Of a stretch of 16,309 nt of DNA, positions 7,752 to 15,397 are shown piece by piece (positions within the stretch are counted from its first letter, which is position 1; every line of letters starts with the position of its first letter). The stretch lies in NCBI GenBank assembly GCA_013054445.1, contig JAAMPI010001299.1, forward strand, positions 1-16,309, given 5' to 3'. The notes beneath the pieces are model-generated. The model worked only from the letters and a program-made list of their open reading frames with translations. It did not search any database and had not been told where the DNA came from. Source of the DNA: Cudoniella acicularis (lineage: Eukaryota > Ascomycota > Leotiomycetes > Helotiales > Helotiaceae). The position numbers were made by a program, and so were the translations under genes.

Positions 7752-9743
7752 ATGCCTCTCCAGATTCGAGATATCAGCACGAAGGACAGTTCATCATATC
7801 CTTACATCTATGAAGAGAACGTCAGCGTCCCACTTCACACGTACGAGCAAGGAGTTATCAGGGTCAATGTATACCGACCACACAGCTCTGAAAATGGTAC
7901 CAGATATCCTGTGCTTGTGACCGACGGTCCATATGGCAAGGACGTCCCGTACGAAAAGTTTCGCGGGTCCTCCTTCAGCGAGGTTAACCCCGAGCATAAG
8001 TCGGCACACTCAGCATGGGAAACGCCAGATCCAAGATGGTGGACGAACAGTGACTACATTATTGTTCGAGCAGACGAAAGGGGCACAGGCCAGAGTCCTG
8101 GATTGATGGATACGATGAGTCAAGGAACGAGTGAGGCTTTCTACGACGTGGTTGAGTGGGCTGCAGTACAACCGTGGTCCAGTGGTAAGGTTGGCCTACT
8201 CGGGATCAGCTACTATGCCGGTACGCAGTGGCGTGTGGCGGCTAGGAATCCAAAAGGACTCGCTGCTATAGTGCCTTGGGAGGGCATGTCTGATTACTAC
8301 CGGGATCGTTGTAGGCATGGCGGAATTCTGTCAGACAGATTTATTCGTGAGTGGCCATTCTCTGACACTTAATTCAACGTTTGTTGCTTTTCTGACAAGG
8401 AGCAGACTTCTGGTGGCATGCGCAAGTTGCGGTCAATCAGTACGGAAGACCGCGACCCAAGGGGAGTGCCATTCCAGAGACTATTGAAGGCCAGTTATCG
8501 GATGAAGAATTGCAGATGAATATGCGCGATCAGACGGTCGACAACGTTCAAAACCAATTCCTTGATCAGACATACTACGCTTCACGAGACTATAAGCTGG
8601 AGGATATAAAGGTTCCAATTCTGAGCGTTGCAAACTGGGTACGGCCCCTCCCCTTTCTCCTTTGTTGCTATTCCCCTGCCTTGTATATGAAAGAGAATTT
8701 TCTGATAGGTTACTCAATAGGGTGGGATTCTTCTTCATCTTCGTGGAAATGTGGAGGGATATATCCATGCTGGATCCAAGCTCAAGTATCTGCGCTTCAT
8801 TACTGGCCGTCATGATCTACCTTTCTACTGCCATGAAGAGGCTCTTCTTCAAAAATCCTTTCTTGATGCTTTCCTGAAAGGAGATGACGAAAGAGGCTGG
8901 GCGACACCTGGGAAAGTAGCACCCGTATCTCTAATTCTCCGCGAAGGAGATGTTGGCTTCAATGATGCCGAGAAAGAGAAGGTCTATCAGAGGAGAGACG
9001 AGTCTGCATGGCCGTTACCAAGCACCCGGTACGAGAAATACTATCTTCTCCAGGATGGCAGCATGACTTCGACACCAGGTGAAGCGGATCTTCAATCTCA
9101 GGGCAGCCTGAGATGGAAGACCATGCAAATGGTCCCCATCGTCCGTCGAGGCGACGATCGTCCTCCCAAGCGCGATTTCTCAAAGCAATCTACCGAAGGG
9201 ATGGTAACTTTCAAGACCGCGCCTTTTGGAAAGCGTATGGAATTCACGGGGCATATCACCGCACATCTCAATGTGTGTATTCCTAAGGCTCAGGAGGGGC
9301 CACTTCCATCTGACCTTGATCTCTTTGTGACAATACGGCATCTGGACCCGTCAGGGAAAGAGATTTTCTACACAGGAACTGCGGGAGATCCCGTTCCCGT
9401 CACCAAGGGCTGGCTGCGATGTTCGTTACGTCAAATCGCTTCTGACCATCCTCGCCACCGCCCCTATCTTCCGCACCGGAACTACTTCTCGACGGAAGTA
9501 CAACCCGTGGTGCCCGGTGTGGTGTACGCTGTGATAGTTGAGATCTGGCCTACGAACGTTGTAGTGGGGAAGGGAAATCGCCTTGTTTTTGAGATAGCGG
9601 GATCGGATACTCAAGGTAGTGGCATTTTCACACATGAGCATCCAAAGGATAGACCTGAGAGTGTCTTTGCGGGCTGGAATGAGATCCAATTTGGGGCGGG
9701 AGAAGGGAATTATGTAGTATTGCCTATGATTCCTTCAGAATAG
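7752..9743 (+). CDS. CocE/NonD family (peptidase S15-like) hydrolase 2
   Basis: Second alpha/beta-hydrolase of the CocE/NonD family. The start is ATG 7752; an upstream in-frame extension lacks an ATG. Exons 7752-8346, 8406-8638 and 8721-9743 join to 616 residues (introns 59 and 82 nt, both GT..AG). The nucleophile elbow is LLGISYYAGTQW (Ser153), the ADERGTGQSPG segment is family-typical, and the oxyanion Tyr is kept in DGPYGKDVPY (Tyr61). A probable catalytic His is His307 in GRHDLPFY. The usual GWYD segment with catalytic Asp reads ANWGG (275-278), as I recall for some fungal members, so the acid residue must come from elsewhere, perhaps Asp308. The C-terminal PepX_C-like jelly-roll ends in VVLPMIPSE, matching the VPLIPSAV ending of hydrolase 1. 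It is clearly related to hydrolase 1 but well diverged, so this is not a recent duplication. Confidence 0.9.
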
Positions 9744-10289
9744 GAAGAAAGACATGGTGATATCCTAGCAATCGTTCTTGTGAAATGCACCTATCCTTTG
9801 CCTGGCCATTAATCGTGAGGGCTCACAGCTAATATTCCATTGTTTTACGTGCGCGTAAACTAGATAATGACATATAGATTGTCGACTAACTCACACATTA
9901 AGTACCTGAAGCTCAGTCAAATTGTTTGTAGAAATTGAACTTGTGTAAGTCCTTACGAGCCTAGTCAGATAAGTCTAGGTTTTCAGGGTATATTTAAGCG
10001 ATTTTCAGGCTTCGCGACCCTGCATTCAGGCTTCTGAAAATCAAAGTCATCATAATCACTTGAAAGTTATAAAATAACCAGGAATAATTATAATATGAAA
10101 TCTAGAAATCGTGAGTTATAAAGGGTAATGATATTTTCTATTCGCTGGCTTTTAAAAGTTTACGATTTTTCAATTTTCTTTCACTAATAAAATGCCCAGA
10201 AAACCCAGACTTATCTAACCAGGCTTGTTTTGTCACACTCCACACTTGAACAAGGACAAATTTGGGAAATAAGGATATCTTTTTAATGA
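9744..10289. other. Convergent intergenic region carrying MITE-like element A
   Basis: 546 bp between the stop of hydrolase 2 and the stop of the convergent DUF3500 gene. Half of it is the terminal-inverted-repeat element at 9956-10227. The remaining bases are AT-rich 3' flanks; no further gene or motif was seen. Confidence 0.6.
9956..10227 (+). mobile_element. MITE-like element A (non-coding, terminal inverted repeats)
   Basis: A 272-bp non-coding element. The left end begins CGAGCCTAGTCAGATAAGTC at 9956. The reverse complement of the right end (from 10227) begins CAAGCCTGGTTAGATAAGTC, and the match continues for about 37 nt with about six mismatches. Flanks are TTA (9953-9955) and TTT (10228-10230), a possible decayed 3-bp target duplication. 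Inside, GATTTTCAG at 10000-10008 is exactly mirrored by CTGAAAATC at 10034-10042. The interior (TTCAGGCTTC, AATCACTTGAAAGTTATAAA) matches the reverse complement of element B. The length and a 3-bp TWA-type duplication recall PIF/Harbinger-derived MITEs, but there is no transposase here to confirm it. Confidence 0.8.
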
Positions 10290-11552
10290 TCATTGAGACA
10301 ACAACGCATACCCATAATCTCCGCCATTTGGACTCCGAACAATAGTATGAACATGAAATTTTGCCGGTTCTTCATTGGACAAAAAGACTCCCGAATGGTG
10401 GTCAAACTCACAAACAACCACGGGGCTCTGAATGCGATAATAAAAAGCGTCATCATTGCCAAACCCTCCAATCCAGCAAAAATAGGTCTCGCCCGCATGT
10501 TCCAAAATCTGCGCGAGTCGGTTCTCCAGCGCCTTATGGGGAAGGTATAGCAAGAATTGGGAAACGATTTTGAGAAGTAGATCTGTGAATGGTTTGTCCA
10601 GTTCTGCCAAACGGACCCCCTCGTACGGAACCACGCGGTTGTCTTGAAATGCGCCACAGATATGTCTTTGGTCAGCAGGGTTCCATCGCGATTCCGGCAT
10701 CTTAGGATCATGCATTTGCTTGTATATCTGGGCTTTCTGCTGCAGGTGGGTCGGAAGCCTCTGCATGAACTCCAAGCCCAGCTCCTCTTCTTCAGTTAGA
10801 ATCTGCACCCCCTTCCAAGGGCCGCTGTCGACCATGTTTGGCTCTGCGCCGGTGAATGTTGGTGTTACCATAATCTGAGACTTGTGCAGGAAGACGCTGA
10901 GACAGAGATGATGGCCGTAGAGCATCCAGCCCCATGGTTTTATCGTCGATGGTTCGGCGAATTGCAGGAAGTTGTACGAGTACAGGTTCATCACTTTAGG
11001 TGCACCAACCAGTTCTCCAAGGAAGCCATTGATTCGCATAGCAGATAATGCTTTTTCGAACCCTTCTGGTGATAGAGTAGCCTTCATGAGTTGTAAAACT
11101 GCCAATCTTGTGTCCTCGGCAGCTTCGTCAAGCCGCACGCCAAAGCGATGCACGTACAGTTCTGGATTTGACCATGCCTGCCGTTCAGGTGCATTCAACG
11201 GTCGTAGCACTTCCTTCTTCTGGGCGTCGCTGAGAGTGGATATGACAGCGTTGCCAGCATTGACGATGTCTTGAATGGGAATGCCGTCATCTTCAACTGG
11301 ATAGAGGTTCGGGATCACACGGCCTTTGCTTGACTGGTCAGCGGCCGAAGGTCAAACAGTTTCTGGCCTACTCGTACCATCGTTGGTGACACCTTTGAAA
11401 GGCTCTTTCCACAACCCGTCCCATTTCTTATTGATCTCCACCACCAGTGGCACGACTCGAAAGACTTCATCGGTGTATGAGACCGCTGTTTGCCCAGCTG
11501 CCCTTTGGGCTTGAGGCGATGACAGATCTAGCCACTTTCGAAATGTTGCCAT
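10290..11552 (-). CDS. DUF3500 domain protein
   Basis: Protein of unknown function. Exon 1 (11378-11552) starts at ATG 11552; the open frame extends to 11624 but without an ATG. A 54-nt intron (11324-11377, GTACGA..CAAAG) joins to exon 2 (10290-11323), giving 402 residues reading GVTNDG|RVIPNLYPVEDDG across the junction. Recognisable DUF3500 segments are the GWMLYGHHLCLSVFL core, TPTFTGAEPN, and the C-terminal YYRIQSPVVVCEFDHHSG...HVHTIVRSPNGGDYG with several His that could bind metal. No signal peptide or membrane segment is evident. It is divergent from the phenol-hydroxylase-like gene across a 309-bp promoter, and both are bracketed by the two MITE-like elements. The context points to a catabolic role, which the sequence alone does not prove. 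Confidence 0.87.
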
Positions 11553-11861
11553 GTTGTGCAGGCCCGTTTCTGACAGCCTTTTGTGGCGGATCAATTTGGC
11601 GTCTTTCTTTCTTATGTTTGCCAATTTCTCAGAAATCCAAGAGTCTTAACACTTCTCTCGGCTCTTCCCAGCCTCACCCGCATTCCCTCTGTTCTTTTTT
11701 GAACGCGGAGGGGCTGCGATGGGGAAATCGTGTCATCGGGACTGCGGAGGTGACGCTGCAGGCTTTTGGAAGCTGTGAACAAAAAAAGTAAGCTTACCTT
11801 CCGTACCTGTGATCGTGCAAGACAAAATATCTAAGAGGATACATCATTAATTGATATCACG
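11553..11861. promoter_or_regulatory. Divergent promoter of DUF3500 and flavoprotein genes
   Basis: 309 bp between head-to-head starts. It holds two exact copies of GCGGAGG at 11705-11711 and 11744-11750, 39 bp apart start to start. Each contains GCGGAG, which fits CreA SYGGRG, and a CGG triplet suitable for Zn2Cys6 factors. A pyrimidine-rich stretch around 11650-11700 lies on the DUF3500 side. Function is inferred. Confidence 0.4.
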
Positions 11862-13607
11862 ATGCCTTACTTTACTCCCTTACCTACTCGTGATGAGAGG
11901 TGTTTTACCCGCCCTCCTGCGGAGGCACCTGTTCTGATCGTTGGGGCCGGTCCAGCGGGACTGTTTGCCGCCTACCTCCTTGCAAAACAAGCCCTTCGCA
12001 CAGTGATCGTCGAACGCCATACTGTACGCCTTGGACAGCCCAAAGCTCACGCCATAAACCCTCGATCACTAGAAATTTTTCGCCAGTGTGGGCTGGATAC
12101 ACAAAAGCTACGAGCTCTTGGTTCCAGCGCAGAGGATGCATTCTGGGTCAGATTTATGTGCGGTCTGCGAGGGACCGCGCTGGGAGCTCTTCCATACGAA
12201 AGGCAGGACGAGGCCGTGAAACAACTGACCCCAGAACCGCTTTTCAATATTCCGCAGCCGGTTTTGGAATCATTCCTCCAAGAAGCTGCCTTGGAAACGG
12301 GGTTGGTGACAATCCACAGGGGCTGGAAGTGGGAAGAAGCATCATCGGACGCTCGGGGATGGAAACTTTCACTTGTACGAAGCGTCGCCGAGCCAAAAGA
12401 CTCGTTGGAAATCGCCTCGATGTTCATTATAGCAGCTGATGGCGTGGAGTCCACAGTGAGAGCAAAGAGTCCCAGCATCCATTGGGATTTTCCTGCAGGT
12501 GCCTTGACACAAAAGAATTTCTACTGCTCGATCCACGCCCACGGAAATATACGCCCTGTGATCTCCAGCACAGGCAATTTCGCCCAGTTATACTTTTGCG
12601 TTCACCCAGAACACAGATCCGGGCTGATTGTGTACGATCTGTCCGGATCGTGGGTGCATACCCGTGCAATTGACCCCGAGACGGAAGACGTGAAGGCATT
12701 CACGGAAGAAAAATGTCGACAACTGATTGACGAATGTCTCGGCCCTGGGGTTGATTATACCGTGCAGTCTGCAAATATGTGGTATACATGGCCGAGAGTT
12801 GCCAGCGCATACCATACCGACGACCTTCGGACATTCCTTACAGGCGATGCTGCACATGCCTTTCCGCCCCAAGGGGGTCTCGGTGTCAACACAGGACTCG
12901 CTGATGTCCACAATCTGGTATGGAAGCTGGGTTACGTTATCGATGGGAAAGTTCCAAATCCACAAGCTTTCCTCAAGAGCTACACTTTGGAGCGCAAGCC
13001 AGTTGCAATGGCAAACGCCCTACAGTCTGCTACAAATGAGAAGAAGTGGAAGGATTTCATAGCTCTCTCTGGAGACCTAGTCACAGCATCTGCAGAGTAT
13101 GAGAAGGGAGCTCATGAATTCTTTCAAGAGCAGCACGTCAAGGAAGCTCTAGATGGCTCCATAGCTGAGAACTGTAAGCCACATTTCGACTCCTTAGGCT
13201 TGCAGCTAGGCTACGTCTATGAGGAAAGCATGGCGACGGAGCCACCCCGAGAATGCTGGGATTATACACCATCGTCACGACATGGAGCGAGACTCCCACA
13301 CGCTTGGACTGACTCAAATTCGTCGACGTTGGACTTCATCCCCTATAACAACTTCTGTCTCATCCATGCTGGAGGCCCATTCAAGCAAAGACAGTATCAA
13401 GTAGAGGGCAGTACAGTCGAGGTTGAAATCGTTGATATCGCTGGCAAGGCAGAATTGAGTGGGTGGGTTGATCTCATAAGGCTCTATAAAGACACAGCGA
13501 TTCTTGTGCGTCCAGATCAGCATATTCTAGGACATGTTAACTCGGATGGCCATGTTCAAGCACTGCTACAAGGCTATTTTTGTGGTGGAAAGAGAGCAGG
13601 CTCGTGA
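11862..13607 (+). CDS. Phenol 2-monooxygenase-like FAD-dependent hydroxylase (PheA/TfdB/MhpA type)
   Basis: A 581-residue single-exon flavoprotein that should hydroxylate a phenolic ring at the expense of NAD(P)H and O2. GAGPAG (residues 28-33) and Glu51 in VIVERH form the FAD-binding fold. AADGVEST (Asp193) is the DG motif, and LTGDAAHAFPPQGGLG (Asp329) with NTGLADVHNLVWKL is the second FAD motif of PheA/TfdB enzymes. The C-terminus, including AILVRPDQHILGHV, is the thioredoxin-like domain of the group. The length fits fungal members, which are shorter than yeast phenol hydroxylase. It is unbroken, with no intron, unlike the other flavin monooxygenase in the window. The extradiol dioxygenase two genes downstream is a plausible partner that would cleave the catechol produced; the order of reactions is inferred. 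Confidence 0.9.
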   Translation: MPYFTPLPTRDERCFTRPPAEAPVLIVGAGPAGLFAAYLLAKQALRTVIVERHTVRLGQPKAHAINPRSLEIFRQCGLDTQKLRALGSSAEDAFWVRFMCGLRGTALGALPYERQDEAVKQLTPEPLFNIPQPVLESFLQEAALETGLVTIHRGWKWEEASSDARGWKLSLVRSVAEPKDSLEIASMFIIAADGVESTVRAKSPSIHWDFPAGALTQKNFYCSIHAHGNIRPVISSTGNFAQLYFCVHPEHRSGLIVYDLSGSWVHTRAIDPETEDVKAFTEEKCRQLIDECLGPGVDYTVQSANMWYTWPRVASAYHTDDLRTFLTGDAAHAFPPQGGLGVNTGLADVHNLVWKLGYVIDGKVPNPQAFLKSYTLERKPVAMANALQSATNEKKWKDFIALSGDLVTASAEYEKGAHEFFQEQHVKEALDGSIAENCKPHFDSLGLQLGYVYEESMATEPPRECWDYTPSSRHGARLPHAWTDSNSSTLDFIPYNNFCLIHAGGPFKQRQYQVEGSTVEVEIVDIAGKAELSGWVDLIRLYKDTAILVRPDQHILGHVNSDGHVQALLQGYFCGGKRAGS

Positions 13608-14079
13608 GATCCAGATCAGAGATAGATACCTGTACAAGTCGCGTATCGAATGCTATAGCATGTAACGAGCCTGGGTACAAAAGTCTGTGTTTTTAGGGTA
13701 TTTTACTAGTAAATCGAAAATTGAAAATTGAAAACTTTAAAAAGGTAGTTAATACATAGTACCTTTTGCCTTCTATAACTAGCGATTATATATATTATAA
13801 AGTATAATTATTTATAGTTATTTTATAACTTTGAAGTGATTGCGATAAGTCTAGTTTGTAGAAGCCTTAAGGCGGGTCGTGAAGCCTGAAAATCGCTTAG
13901 AAATAGCCTAAAAACACGACTTTGGGCCTAGGCTCGTAACTATCATACGTGATAGGGAAATTATCATTTTTCTAATGATTAAATGAACAAATAAACAGAC
14001 GTCCTATGTGGGGCTTAGGCGCAAGAGCGCTTATGCTATTGTAGCGGACAATTGCAGTATATTTGTTCTAGAGAGCATT
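13608..14079. other. Convergent intergenic region carrying MITE-like element B
   Basis: 472 bp between the stop of the phenol-hydroxylase-like gene and the stop of the convergent CMD gene. More than half is the element at 13666-13936. The rest is AT-rich 3' flank in which I see nothing further. Confidence 0.6.
13666..13936 (-). mobile_element. MITE-like element B, inverted relative to element A
   Basis: A 271-bp non-coding element flanked by a perfect 3-bp duplication, TAA at 13663-13665 and 13937-13939. The left end reads CGAGCCTGGGTACAAAAGTC. The reverse complement of the right end reads CGAGCCTAGGCCCAAAGTCG, with the shared block GTGTTTTTAGG following on both sides. The reverse complement of the interior matches element A, for example AAGCGATTTTCAGGCTTC, AATCACTT.AAAGTTATAAA and TCAATTTTC. 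The two copies therefore belong to one family and lie in opposite orientation. There is no coding capacity. The TAA duplication fits PIF/Harbinger-type non-autonomous elements; the superfamily assignment is tentative. Confidence 0.83.
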
Positions 14080-14904
14080 CTACACCGACTCGCAGATACC
14101 ATCTATGTCAATAGGAACAAGGTCGACACCATTCCATATGTTCAGGTCGCTAGCAGCCACCCAAACTGCCCTCACGGCTCGTGCGGAATTCCCAAGGCCA
14201 AGCGAAGCTTTCAGGTGCGACCTTGCTTGCCTCGTGGCGCCAGATGCAGCGATAGCAGTAGAAAGGATAAGTTGAGTCTGCCTCTCCTCAAAAGTTCCCG
14301 AGGCAGTGGTCTCAGAGAGACAGTACCCAAAAACAACCGTCCAAGTAAGAGAGGAAAAGTCAGGGAAGTATTCCCTAAGCATATCCTGCACCTCGCTATT
14401 TTGAACACCAGCATATGTACGCTTCAGCAGCACCTCACCCACTTGCTGGTGGTGTGGACCGAGACCTTCCAGTGTCTGTTTCTCTGCTACTGAGAGCAAG
14501 TTGTACCTCTCTAGCACATTTATCATCCCTAAACAGGCGGGCACACACCATGGGATTCCGACGAACGGCCAAACAACCATAACAACGCTGCGCAGGTGTT
14601 CGAAGTGCTTGTGGACCTCATCTTTGTTCTCCTTCGCTCTCACAATGTCTCCCTCGAGCAGGTGGGGAACAAGGTCTGCACGGTGAGCGCCGATGGATAT
14701 AGAGGCCTGTTTGCGGCGCGTCAGTGAAATGGTCTCTTTCCGCGATGGAAGAAGTTCACAAACAAGTATAGCAGTGCAGATGGGTTTGAGCTCAGGCGCT
14801 GATTCAACCAACTTTCGAGCCAGCTCGTTTATGAAATTGGCATCGAAGTCGGGGGCATTTGGTTTGTTATTGGCGGAAACATACACCTTCTCAAAACTCG
14901 ACAT
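14080..14904 (-). CDS. Carboxymuconolactone decarboxylase (CMD/AhpD)-like protein
   Basis: A 274-residue single-exon protein. The frame is open to 14943 but the first ATG is at 14904, giving MSSFEKVYVS. It resembles a fungal two-repeat CMD family: the first half has SLTRRKQASISIGAHRADL and VVWPFVGIPWC, the second has GLGPHHQQVGEVLLKRTY, REYFPDFSSLTWTVVFGYC, and the most conserved part FEERQTQLILSTAIAASGAT...RSHLKASLGLGN. Bacterial CMD decarboxylates carboxymuconolactone in protocatechuate breakdown, and AhpD relatives use a CxxC...H site. I see no CxxC here (only CVPAC, C-x3-C), so redox chemistry is unlikely and the exact reaction is unknown. It is divergent from the extradiol dioxygenase gene, sharing a 493-bp promoter region. 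Confidence 0.82.
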   Translation of the reverse strand: MSSFEKVYVSANNKPNAPDFDANFINELARKLVESAPELKPICTAILVCELLPSRKETISLTRRKQASISIGAHRADLVPHLLEGDIVRAKENKDEVHKHFEHLRSVVMVVWPFVGIPWCVPACLGMINVLERYNLLSVAEKQTLEGLGPHHQQVGEVLLKRTYAGVQNSEVQDMLREYFPDFSSLTWTVVFGYCLSETTASGTFEERQTQLILSTAIAASGATRQARSHLKASLGLGNSARAVRAVWVAASDLNIWNGVDLVPIDIDGICESV

Positions 14905-15397
14905 TCTTGTGCAAGATGTGTAATCTATCAATTGAAATGTCAATTAGTAGAAATGGTCTTGTTCTGCCAGGAGCGCATTTCTTGCGACTGGACCGGAGAT
15001 GATCATCCTGTCCGTAGGAAAATGATGGCCCGGAATCCACCACGCTTGTAAAGAATACGGAGGTAGGCAGGACCCAACATTTCATTGGGCGCTATACAGA
15101 ACCAATCAGCATGTAGATATGTGGCTGCCGGCAGTGCGGGGAAGTATAGAGCTGGATTGTAATTCGCGCTTCTCCTGCCTCCTAGCTGCCACCGCCACAT
15201 TCCCGGTGCCCTGTCTTGGTGGCGCTCCCCGCAAAGCCGACAACCGTTACAGGGGCTGCGCTCATGACTTCCGTATCACATATGCAGACCTTGTACAAAT
15301 GCTAGATTGTAACAAATACAGAGCATTGTGTGAAGCTCAAACTTGCACCAGAAACAGTATCTACTCGTCTTTGCTGAGAGCTTACAATGCTGCCGCC
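14905..15397. promoter_or_regulatory. Divergent promoter region of CMD-like and extradiol dioxygenase genes
   Basis: 493 bp between head-to-head starts. SYGGRG hexamers occur at 14993-14998 (CCGGAG), 15136-15141 (GCGGGG) and 15227-15232 (CCCCGC, minus). An open frame from 15119 runs into the dioxygenase start in frame, but its residues look like untranslated sequence. The ATG at 15398 sits in a strong context (GCCGCCATGC). Confidence 0.4.

Noticed and set aside
9956..13936. A composite transposon moved as a single unit.
   Set aside because: Element B carries its own perfect TAA duplication, which shows it inserted on its own, so mobility of the whole 4-kb segment is only a hypothesis.
14008..14493. 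Long open frames antisense to several genes (for example 14008-14493, 6995-7486, 12047-12478).
   Set aside because: They lie wholly opposite well-recognised coding sequence, lack family-like motifs, and are best read as shadows.
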